Positions 1 through 5,755 of a stretch of DNA of 12,533 nt are shown piece after piece. The DNA lies in the NCBI GenBank assembly GCA_037443425.1, contig JBBIOI010000099.1:1-12533 (forward strand), in the 5' to 3' direction. The DNA is from JBBIOI01 sp037443425. Its GTDB lineage: Bacteria; Desulfobacterota; BSN033; UBA1163. The notes under the pieces were generated by a model. It searched no databases. It saw only the letters and a list, made by a program, of their open reading frames with translations, and had not been told where the DNA came from. The position numbers were made by a program, and so were the translations under genes. Each line of letters opens with the position of its first letter. Within the stretch, counting starts at the first letter, position 1.

Positions 1-1
1 C

Positions 2-622
2 CAGAAGATTTTGAATGATATGGCAGGTGCTGTAGTCGCCTTAGAAAAGGAAACCATCAAACTTCCTCCTACAGCTTTACAGAAACGTGAGCCACCTCCT
101 GGAAAGGTAGGGGGATCGGATACAATCACCCGTGGTCCGGGTGTGGACCTTGTTGTTTCAAGAATTGATATTCAGCCTTTAGGTTATGGTCTATGGGAAG
201 TCACACCGTATATCAAAAACATGTGGAGGGGAACTGTCTCCACAGATATTTCTGTTGTTGTTTTTGTTTTTTTTCGATTGCCCTCTGATACGTTAGATGA
301 GCTTTCCGTTTGGGCTCAGTTAGCAGAATCCGAAAGGGCAAGAAGTACCGCAATTAGATGTAATTATACTGTAAGAGGGATTGCTCCTAACGAAGAAAAG
401 CGCGTTACCGGAACCTCATGCACTTTCTCCTTATACTCTCATGGTGAACGTGTGCCTCATATACATGTGTATGTAGATCCCAGGAAAACCATTTCAGAAA
501 ATATTGAGCGCAACAATTGGTGTGGATTGACATTTCATTCCTCCGTGGCCTCTGCGATCTCTTCAACGGGTATCATTCATGCTTGCACCATTCGTGGACC
601 CCACGAACCACCCCCGGAGTAG
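2..622 (+). CDS. CARDB-like domain protein, 3' part of a gene cut by the window edge
   Basis: The frame is open from the first bases of the window, so the true start is probably upstream; a TTG at 11 is in frame but has no ribosome binding site. The visible 206 residues begin with a short proline-rich linker (about residues 20-40). A beta-rich domain follows that starts VDLVVSRIDIQP and ends VYVDPRKTISENIERNNW. The opening 'DLVVS' and closing 'D....I.E..E.NN' are the signature ends of CARDB, an Ig-like adhesion/cell-surface domain. The usual 'VKNxG' core is degenerate here (YIKNMWRG). Four cysteines occur in the second half of the domain, consistent with an oxidising extracytoplasmic location. 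It lies upstream of, and on the same strand as, two further CARDB-type exported proteins. The CARDB assignment is from motif reading; the function of the whole protein cannot be told from this fragment. Confidence 0.7.
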   Translation, partial: QKILNDMAGAVVALEKETIKLPPTALQKREPPPGKVGGSDTITRGPGVDLVVSRIDIQPLGYGLWEVTPYIKNMWRGTVSTDISVVVFVFFRLPSDTLDELSVWAQLAESERARSTAIRCNYTVRGIAPNEEKRVTGTSCTFSLYSHGERVPHIHVYVDPRKTISENIERNNWCGLTFHSSVASAISSTGIIHACTIRGPHEPPPE

Positions 623-924
623 CAGGGCTAAGGATAAAGGCAGGCGTCTTTGAAAATTTTATAAAAAATTTTGAATATTTTGGATAAAAATTACGACTAA
701 ATATATGATAAAGAGGGAATTAGAGATGAAAAACCAAATAATCTTTTTTAAAAATCACGGTTCTATTTAGGTTAGATGTTACTAATTTGAAAGAAATCAT
801 GAAAGGAGGTGGTGGGAGAGTTTGGGAATAAGTAGAGGTAGGAGGGAATAAAGCATATTAAAAAGAGAGTTTTGTCAAAAAGGAGCTAAATGTTTCCATA
901 TATAAAAAAGAGGAGGAATGAGAG
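623..924 (+). other. 302-base intergenic region: AT-rich then purine-rich, no full gene
   Basis: Bases 640-720 are strongly AT-rich with runs such as AAAATTTTATAAAAAATTTTG. They may contain the promoter of the downstream exported-protein genes, but no pair of boxes stands out. Bases 795-850 are purine-rich and carry Shine-Dalgarno-like stretches (AAAGGAGG near 801, TAGGAGGG near 839) without a following open frame of useful length. Two tiny frames with good start contexts are listed separately (726-770 and 890-928). I see no strong terminator after the gene ending at 622. Confidence 0.6.
726..770 (+). other. 14-codon mini-ORF, possible decayed gene start or leader peptide
   Basis: GAGGG lies nine bases before an ATG that opens the frame MKNQIIFFKNHGSI, then TAG. 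The DNA from the binding site through codon 8 closely resembles that at the real gene start at 925: both have GAGG..GAAT.AGAGATGAAAAA and a run of T. The mini-ORF could be the stump of a duplicated signal-peptide gene, or a leader peptide. Nothing downstream in this frame continues the resemblance. It may also be chance in a low-complexity region. Confidence 0.15.
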
Positions 925-928
925 ATGA
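890..928 (+). other. 12-codon upstream ORF overlapping the next start by ATGA
   Basis: AAGGAG at 880-885 is followed after four bases by an ATG that opens MFPYIKKRRNER. Its TGA (926-928) overlaps the ATG of the exported CARDB protein at 925-927. The layout is that of translational coupling: ribosomes ending here could restart at 925, whose own GAGGAGG lies inside the mini-ORF. The peptide is basic and unlike anything I recognise. Such overlaps also arise by chance. Confidence 0.2.
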
Positions 929-1509
929 AAAATAGAAAATTCTTTTTAAGAATAATGATTTTTATAGGAATCATCGCATTTTTTGGAGCTACACAATTTA
1001 TTTATGGTCAGCAGCAACCAGGTGCACCGCAAAAGCCCCAGGCTGTTGCTCCCAAATTACCAGACCTGAAAGTGGTTCACACAGACCACCAACCCGCAGG
1101 TGATGTTTTTCCTGGTAAGGTTATTCAATTCAAGGTAACGGTAAAGAACTTTGGTACAGGAGTTGCTAATGGAACCGTAAAACCGGATGGTAGCACAACA
1201 CCAGATGGCTATATGATAGACCTAAGCCTCTCTAAAGAGCCTATCAAGGATCCAGTTAAACCACATGTACTTCCGTCTCCCTATAGATTTACAGAGGGCA
1301 TGCTACTGAAAGGAGGAAGGATATCCCGAACCGTAGATTTATCTCCTGGGGCACAAAAAGATTATTCTGCCTCTGTGGAGATTCCAAAGGACATAAAACC
1401 TGGAAAATATTGGATTGGGGTATCCCTCGACCCGTTTAATAAAGTGGCTGAAGGTCCTCCAACAGGCGAATCTGATAATGCTGTAAACCACGGGATTACG
1501 GTTAAATGA
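925..1509 (+). CDS. Secreted CARDB-domain protein
   Basis: The 194-residue protein starts with a classical Sec signal peptide: basic MKNRKFF, a hydrophobic stretch over residues 8-27, and probable cleavage near Gly28 before QQQPG. A proline/glutamine linker leads to a CARDB-like domain from about residue 45 to the end. It opens LPDLKVV, has the characteristic FKVTVKNFGTGVANG strand-turn, and closes GKYWIGVSLDPFNKVAEG...SDNAV. In CARDB proteins these elements form an Ig-like beta-sandwich used for surface or extracellular binding. There is no catalytic motif, no lipobox and no C-terminal sorting signal, so it is expected in the periplasm or outside the cell. GAGGAGG sits eight bases upstream of the ATG. 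Only 16 bases separate it from the next gene, so the two are very likely co-transcribed. The partner or ligand is unknown. Confidence 0.8.
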   Translation: MKNRKFFLRIMIFIGIIAFFGATQFIYGQQQPGAPQKPQAVAPKLPDLKVVHTDHQPAGDVFPGKVIQFKVTVKNFGTGVANGTVKPDGSTTPDGYMIDLSLSKEPIKDPVKPHVLPSPYRFTEGMLLKGGRISRTVDLSPGAQKDYSASVEIPKDIKPGKYWIGVSLDPFNKVAEGPPTGESDNAVNHGITVK

Positions 1510-1525
1510 TAAGGAGGGAAGAGAG

Positions 1526-3106
1526 ATGAACCGAAGAAAGATTTTTTTAGGGATTCTTGCTATCGGGTGGGTCGTTTCCCTTTTGTGTAATTCGTATTCG
1601 GTTTTTGCGCAATTCCCGACGCCCGATGACATTAAAAGAAAAATGATGGAAAGGCGTCCAGCACCCAGAGAACCAATGCCCCCAAGCCCGGAAGAACGTT
1701 TTCAAAGAGAACACCGGGCTGGGATAGAGTCGTTTTATGCTGAGCCGTCTCCGATAGAGTATGGGGGTGAGGTTAGCTTAAAATGGAGATTTAAGTCACC
1801 CACGGATAATCCTCGGGAACTTACGACTACCCTTCAGGGGATTCATATGTCAGGAATAAGCATCACCATCGGGCCAGAGCAGTGGAGGGTTGTATCAAGA
1901 AGTAGTACCCTAATTGAACCTCACATCCTTGAGGGCACATATACTTTCAGGCCTCAATGGAGAGGAAAATATAGTGACTTCAGGCTAACCATACGCTATA
2001 GAGATCGAACTTATCAGGCAGATACACGTGGAAGAGGTGTTAAGGTTAATTGCTATAAACTTGAGCTAAAGACGGAAATAATCCAGACTCCAGAGCCCAA
2101 AGTAAGATTTTATGTGGAGAATAAGATATGGGAGTACAATGGATCTTATAAAGGTGGACTCAGGGTTAACTACCGTATCGTCAGTTTCCCATCGGGTCCA
2201 CTTAACAGTACGGTCAATCACAATTTTGGTTCTGTTGACCTTGCCCCAGGAAGTAAAACACCAACGATCGAAGTCCCGTTGGGTTCGAAGGAAGTCGCCT
2301 TTGCAAGCAATGAGATATCAATAGAAGGTACTGCGATATGGATCTCTCCATATCCCGGAGAAGGGGAGCAATCTACTCGATTAACATATACCTATCCGTG
2401 GACACAAACCCGAGGGAGTCTTGCAAGACCAGTTGCGTTGGTGAATCTTCTCCTGGGTGGTTTGAAAGTTCACATTCATAACGATGGTGGGCAGGCTTCC
2501 TATGCAGAATTGGTTGGCATGGGTAGGAGGGAGTTTGATATACCTGAAATTCGTGTTGAACTTGAAGGGCTGTTTGGTGAGCACTGGGGGTGGTACAGGA
2601 TATGGGTAAGGGATATCAACAGTGCCCGTATTGGCTTAGATGCTATTTCTATCGGAGATGGTGGAATTAGGCTTAACATACCTGTAGAGAGTGGAGGCCC
2701 TACAGAGCTCAAATGTGTCTATGATCCCTTGGGTATCGGCGGATACACGGATGAAACGGCTTGCCCAGACGTGGATTTGAGAGGGCCTATAAGCATAAAA
2801 GCAGTTTTCATTCCCGTGGTTGTCGATGGAAAAATCGGATATTCCCATGCAAATGTGGATGTGACAATAGGGGATACCACCTTTCCTGGTGCTTGGGATT
2901 GGTTTATTGAGCTATTTACGGGTGATCTCAAACCAAGGATTGAGAGAGAGACTGAAAAGTCGATGAAAGAACTACTTGAAATGGCAGAAGTGAAGAATGC
3001 TTTCAAGGATGCTATGGCAAGTCTTTTAAGGGAGATGGGGTTTAATATAACCAGGGTAACCAGAATAGAAGTAACTGGGAGCGATTTTATCTTCTGGTAC
3101 CTATGA
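1526..3106 (+). CDS. Large secreted protein of unknown function, beta-rich with helical C-terminus
   Basis: I do not recognise this 526-residue protein as a named family. It has a signal peptide (MNRRK, hydrophobic residues 6-21, likely cleavage after the VFA at 26-28). A charged, proline-rich linker follows (about 30-68). Next comes a region that reads like Ig-like beta-sandwich (IESFYAEPSPIEYGGEVSLKW onward, about 70-165), then further beta-rich sequence to about 300. The last 200 residues alternate amphipathic strands (ARIGLDAISIGDGGIRLNIP; IKAVFIPVVVDGKIGYSHANVDV), then WDWFIELFTGD, a long charged amphipathic helix (about 468-503) and a final strand ending IEVTGSDFIFWYL. That pattern is reminiscent of lipid-binding TULIP/BPI-like folds, but this is only a shape impression. 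AGGAGGG precedes the ATG at good spacing. It sits between an exported CARDB protein and a small exported protein, so a role in the cell envelope or outside the cell is inferred. Confidence 0.75.
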   Translation: MNRRKIFLGILAIGWVVSLLCNSYSVFAQFPTPDDIKRKMMERRPAPREPMPPSPEERFQREHRAGIESFYAEPSPIEYGGEVSLKWRFKSPTDNPRELTTTLQGIHMSGISITIGPEQWRVVSRSSTLIEPHILEGTYTFRPQWRGKYSDFRLTIRYRDRTYQADTRGRGVKVNCYKLELKTEIIQTPEPKVRFYVENKIWEYNGSYKGGLRVNYRIVSFPSGPLNSTVNHNFGSVDLAPGSKTPTIEVPLGSKEVAFASNEISIEGTAIWISPYPGEGEQSTRLTYTYPWTQTRGSLARPVALVNLLLGGLKVHIHNDGGQASYAELVGMGRREFDIPEIRVELEGLFGEHWGWYRIWVRDINSARIGLDAISIGDGGIRLNIPVESGGPTELKCVYDPLGIGGYTDETACPDVDLRGPISIKAVFIPVVVDGKIGYSHANVDVTIGDTTFPGAWDWFIELFTGDLKPRIERETEKSMKELLEMAEVKNAFKDAMASLLREMGFNITRVTRIEVTGSDFIFWYL

Positions 3107-3136
3107 TTCTACGCGGTTCAAAAGAGGAGGTGTCAA

Positions 3137-3499
3137 ATGATAAAACGAATAGTGATGGTGTTATGTATCATATGCTGTGGGATGGGCTACTTGATCACGG
3201 ATTCGACGGCAGCCGAGAGACTGATTAGCATCCCCACAGGGTCAAGGTTCGAGAGAGTTGGTGATGTTGAAAGCCTGAGGCTTCCTGATGGTTCAAGGAT
3301 AGAGATGAAGAGGATTACGATCCGTGATAACGCACCCATTCGGGATAACATTTTCGGGGAATGCGAAGTGAAATTTTATGACCAAGCTGGCAGACTTCAG
3401 GAAGGCAAGGGGTATCTAATTATGAATCCAGCAGAAGGAAAACTCGAGGGAAAGAAAGTTAAAATACCTGTTACCATTAGGTTTGTACCGGGGCGATAA
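3137..3499 (+). CDS. Small exported protein, unknown function
   Basis: The 120-residue product begins with a signal peptide (MIKRIVMVLCIICCGMGYLI) and probable cleavage after STAA at residues 23-26. This leaves a mature protein of about 94 residues. The mature part is charged and predicted beta-rich (RLISIPTGSRF, SLRLPDGSRIEMKRITI, ECEVKFYDQAGR, KKVKIPVTIRFVPG), like a single small barrel or sandwich. I do not recognise the family. There is no lipobox, although three cysteines lie in the hydrophobic segment. AGAGGAGG lies seven bases before the ATG, and the gene starts 30 bases after the 526-residue secreted protein. This makes it part of the same transcription unit and perhaps a partner of that protein. 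Confidence 0.7.
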   Translation: MIKRIVMVLCIICCGMGYLITDSTAAERLISIPTGSRFERVGDVESLRLPDGSRIEMKRITIRDNAPIRDNIFGECEVKFYDQAGRLQEGKGYLIMNPAEGKLEGKKVKIPVTIRFVPGR

Positions 3500-3580
3500 T
3501 ATCGTTACAGTTTTTCAGACGGCATAAGCGAAGAAGAGAAAGGGGTTAGAAAGATTGATTATTGTGATCCTGGGAATAAC

Positions 3581-3898
3581 ATGAAGAGGAAGAAAGGATT
3601 TCTAATGGCGAATATTGCAACCATTCTTTTTGCAGGGGCTGTATTCCTTTTATTTTCGGTTCCGTCACATATCTATTATGATATCAGGGGTCGAAGGGCA
3701 CTTCCTGTACGAATAGGTGATGAACACGAACAGAGATCCACTGGGTCTCCTCACCCCCTGCAAGAGCTTATCAGAAATATAGATCTTGAGACAAGAATGT
3801 ACGTTTTCAGCGAAGGAAGGGGTCAGAGGATAACGTTGCTGGAAAGCCTGAAGATTCTTCCTCGACCTGGCGTGAAACCTGTTCAGCTCAGGTTGTGA
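3581..3898 (+). CDS. Short protein with N-terminal membrane segment, unknown function
   Basis: The 105-residue protein has a basic N-terminus (MKRKKG), one hydrophobic segment at about residues 10-28, and then a soluble tail. The tail includes HIYYDIRGRRALPVRIGD and a predicted helix, LQELIRNIDLETRMYVFSEG. The segment could be an uncleaved anchor or a signal peptide; no clear cleavage motif follows it. The start is uncertain. ATG at 3581 keeps the basic KRKK stretch expected of an exported protein but has only GGGA upstream. ATG at 3605 has a better AGAAAGGA six bases away but would lose the charges. It lies 81 bases after the previous gene and 60 before the next in the run of exported-protein genes. 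I do not recognise a family, and it is the least certain gene of the cluster. Confidence 0.55.
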   Translation: MKRKKGFLMANIATILFAGAVFLLFSVPSHIYYDIRGRRALPVRIGDEHEQRSTGSPHPLQELIRNIDLETRMYVFSEGRGQRITLLESLKILPRPGVKPVQLRL

Positions 3899-3958
3899 TG
3901 AGAAAGAAACATATAAAAACGGAGAATCAGCAGTGAAGAAACTTGAAGGAGGTCAATT

Positions 3959-4561
3959 ATGAAGCGGTACGGGGTTTTGTTTATTTCGTTACTATTTTTA
4001 CTCCATTTTCTGCTTTTGGTTTCTCACGCCCAGGGGCCAAAAGAGATAAAGCCTGTGCAACCGGATGTGAAAACGGAACCGATAGATCTTCCACCTCTAC
4101 CTGATTTAATCATTGTCAATAGATTATTCCTTGATCGGCAGCCCTTTATCGCTTTTTCGGCACTCGCTCGAGAGGAGTCGATCATCGTTCCCATTCGTTT
4201 CCGGATTGAAAACAGAGGGAATGCGGATGCCGGGAGGTTTCGAATATCGATCATGCAGCAATTGACTTCTCCTCCGGGTGCTGAAATAGAGGCCATGGTA
4301 GAAGGCGACAGCTATATCGGGGGGCTTCGACCATCAGCCCGATATGGAGAGGGGGTTGGGTCTTATAATCTTCGATGGAACGTCATCTTTCCCAAGAGCA
4401 TGATAGGACAAAGGGTCAAGATCAGGGCGATTATCGATAGCAATAATGAAGTGAGAGAATCTTCTGAGAGAAACAATGTGACTCCATGGCTCGAAGTGCA
4501 ATTGCCACATATCGAAATCAGGAGACCTCCGGCGGAGGCGAACCCAAAGGGGACCAGATAA
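3959..4561 (+). CDS. Secreted CARDB-domain protein
   Basis: This 200-residue protein has a strong signal peptide (MKRYG, then a leucine/phenylalanine-rich core at residues 6-21, with cleavage expected after SHA at 22-24). A proline-rich linker precedes a CARDB-like domain (about 47-184). The domain begins LPDLIIVNRLFLD, contains the typical 'IRFRIENRGNADAGRFRISI' strand-turn-strand, and ends with the diagnostic RAIIDSNNEVRESSERNNV. The tail after the domain is short, basic and proline-rich. AGGAGG eight bases before the ATG gives a good start. It is the last gene of the exported-protein run and the clearest CARDB match of the three. CARDB domains are Ig-like beta-sandwiches thought to mediate adhesion or protein contact; no enzyme domain is attached here. 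Confidence 0.82.
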   Translation: MKRYGVLFISLLFLLHFLLLVSHAQGPKEIKPVQPDVKTEPIDLPPLPDLIIVNRLFLDRQPFIAFSALAREESIIVPIRFRIENRGNADAGRFRISIMQQLTSPPGAEIEAMVEGDSYIGGLRPSARYGEGVGSYNLRWNVIFPKSMIGQRVKIRAIIDSNNEVRESSERNNVTPWLEVQLPHIEIRRPPAEANPKGTR

Positions 4562-4602
4562 ACCAGTATAACAAAATCTTTGTAAAATTACAGTTAGAAG
4601 AG

Positions 4603-4707
4603 ATGTTAAAAGAAGCTAAGCAAGAAAAGTGATACTGCAAGACCTGCCACCATATTTTTTCATGTTGGCAAGGTAGCCGGAAAGAATTTGCAAAATACGG
4701 CATATAA
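4603..4707 (+). other. Short frame broken by an in-frame TGA, cysteine-rich after it
   Basis: From an ATG at 4603 a frame reads MLKEAKQEK, then TGA (4630-4632), and continues in the same frame as YCKTCHHIFSC to a TAA at 4705-4707. The second part has a CxxCHHxxxC pattern like a small zinc site. Ten bases after the TGA, CCTGCCACCAT (4643-4653) can pair with ATGTTGGCAAGG (4662-4673) around an 8-base loop, with one bulge and one mismatch. This may be a gene remnant. A selenocysteine read-through frame is possible in principle, but the loop lacks the early G expected of bacterial SECIS elements. Chance is quite possible. The rest of 4562-4778 shows nothing else except a weak promoter. Confidence 0.15.
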
Positions 4708-4708
4708 C

Positions 4709-4737
4709 TTCATCACGGAATAAAAGATGCTTATATT
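4709..4737 (+). promoter_or_regulatory. Weak sigma-70-like promoter candidate for the hydrolase gene
   Basis: TTCATC (4709-4714) and TATATT (4732-4737) are separated by 17 bases and lie about 40 bases before the ATG at 4779. The -10 box is good but the -35 box is poor. The 217 bases between the CARDB gene and the hydrolase gene make a separate promoter likely, whichever boxes are used. Confidence 0.25.
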
Positions 4738-4778
4738 TTAAATATTAATTCTTGAAATTGATTAAAGAGGTAAGAGAG

Positions 4779-5492
4779 ATGGAAAAGGAACCTAAATTTT
4801 TAATGAAACCCCCAAAAATAGTTACAATAAAAGCAAAACCTGAACCATTAAAAATAGATATTTATAGGAGCGCAGTAATTGTTGTAGATATGCAGAATGC
4901 GTTTGTTAGTAAAGGAGGGATGTTTGATATATTTGGATTGGATATATCAGCAGCCCGAGGTGTAATAGAGAATAATAAAAAGATTATAGATTCTGCCCGC
5001 AAAGCGGGTTGTAAAATAGTTTATTTGAAGATGAGTTATGAACCCGATTATTCTGATAGTGGAGGTCCTGAATCACCAAATTGGCATAAGGAATTGGGTT
5101 TAGTGATGATGAGAAAGAATCCAAAATATTGGGGTAAATTTGTTACAAAAGGGTCATGGGATGAGGAGATTTGCGAGGAATTGAAGCCAGAGCCTGGAGA
5201 TATAATTATTAGAAAGCAGAGGTATAGTGGTTTTGCAGGTACTAATCTTGATATTATCCTTAAGACTTTTAATATAAAATATTTAATTTTTACAGGGGTT
5301 GCTACGAATATTTGTGTGGAGTCCACTTTAAGGGATGGTTTTTTCTTAGATTACTGGCCGATTCTTGTAACAGATGCAGTGAATAATGCGGGTCCTCCGA
5401 TAACACAGGAGGCAACTTTTTGGAATGTTGAAGCTCTTTTTGGATGGTTAACTACAACTAAAGATTTGATAGAAGCGATTTCTGAAAAGTAA
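4779..5492 (+). CDS. RutB-like cysteine hydrolase (isochorismatase superfamily)
   Basis: The protein is a soluble amidohydrolase of the isochorismatase/cysteine hydrolase fold. The catalytic triad is readable: Asp38 in VVDMQNAF, Lys146 in RKQRYSGF, and nucleophile Cys179 in TGVATNICVESTLRD, with the cis-peptide motif VAT just before it. Length (237), spacing of the triad and long stretches such as SGGPESPNWHK, KGSWD, RYSGF and STLRDGFF closely follow E. coli RutB. RutB hydrolyses (peroxy)ureidoacrylate in pyrimidine-ring degradation. The substrate here is inferred; other ureido or amide compounds are possible because no other rut gene is nearby. I choose ATG 4779, with AGAGG eight bases upstream, over an in-frame TTG at 4752 that lacks a binding site. 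The gene looks richer in A+T than the exported-protein genes before it, which may mean a separate origin. Confidence 0.88.
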   Translation: MEKEPKFLMKPPKIVTIKAKPEPLKIDIYRSAVIVVDMQNAFVSKGGMFDIFGLDISAARGVIENNKKIIDSARKAGCKIVYLKMSYEPDYSDSGGPESPNWHKELGLVMMRKNPKYWGKFVTKGSWDEEICEELKPEPGDIIIRKQRYSGFAGTNLDIILKTFNIKYLIFTGVATNICVESTLRDGFFLDYWPILVTDAVNNAGPPITQEATFWNVEALFGWLTTTKDLIEAISEK

Positions 5493-5596
5493 AAATAACA
5501 GAATTCGGTTTAATGGAATGGGATATTTGTTTAAGTTTCAAAAAACCAAAAAAGACACTTATTCCGTAGCATAATTTAATCTCCACCCTCCCCTGC

Positions 5597-5678
5597 GTTA
5601 TTCCCGTGAAAACGGGAATCCAGCTGTTTTTTAATGTTTTTCTTTTCCCTGGATTCCTGGCTTCGCAGGAATGACAGC
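5597..5678. repeat. Paired dispersed inverted repeat (ATTCCCG / CCAG type)
   Basis: Two related halves face each other. 5597-5623 reads GTTATTCCCG...CGGGAATCCAG, and 5649-5678 reads CTGGATTCC...GGAATGACAGC. They are separated by a T-rich spacer of 25 bases. Each half is itself a hairpin: an 8-base stem with a GAAA loop, and a 7-base stem with loop GCTTCG. Elements of this form (GTCATTCCCG...GGGAATCCAG and its reverse) are, from general knowledge, scattered in many copies in deltaproteobacterial and some other genomes. This copy sits between convergent genes and has diverged between its halves. Confidence 0.75.
5600..5632 (+). terminator. Hairpin plus T-run, probable terminator of the hydrolase gene
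   Basis: ATTCCCGT (5600-5607), loop GAAA, ACGGGAAT (5612-5619) form a perfect 8-base stem with a GNRA tetraloop. Seven bases later comes TTTTTT (5627-5632), with more T-rich sequence after it. The gap between stem and T-run is longer than in classical intrinsic terminators, so termination may be partial. It is formed by the first half of the dispersed repeat and lies about 107 bases after the hydrolase stop codon. Confidence 0.45.
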
Positions 5679-5755
5679 TTTAATTCCTATATTGAAATTA
5701 AGACTTTTGAAGATAAATGTTTATTTTGCAATTTTAATTGAGGTAGATCGTCACA

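Noticed and set aside
1339..1632. Minus-strand open frame of 97 codons across the junction of two exported-protein genes
   Set aside because: It overlaps two well-supported plus-strand genes with signal peptides and ribosome binding sites, and its own sequence shows no family motif.
2381..3006. Several overlapping minus-strand frames of 67-95 codons opposite the 526-residue protein gene
   Set aside because: They lie wholly within a longer plus-strand gene with a signal peptide and a good start, and none shows a motif.
4709..5492. Idea that the hydrolase belongs to the exported-protein operon
   Set aside because: The 217-base gap, the more AT-rich sequence and the lack of a signal peptide argue for a separate unit.
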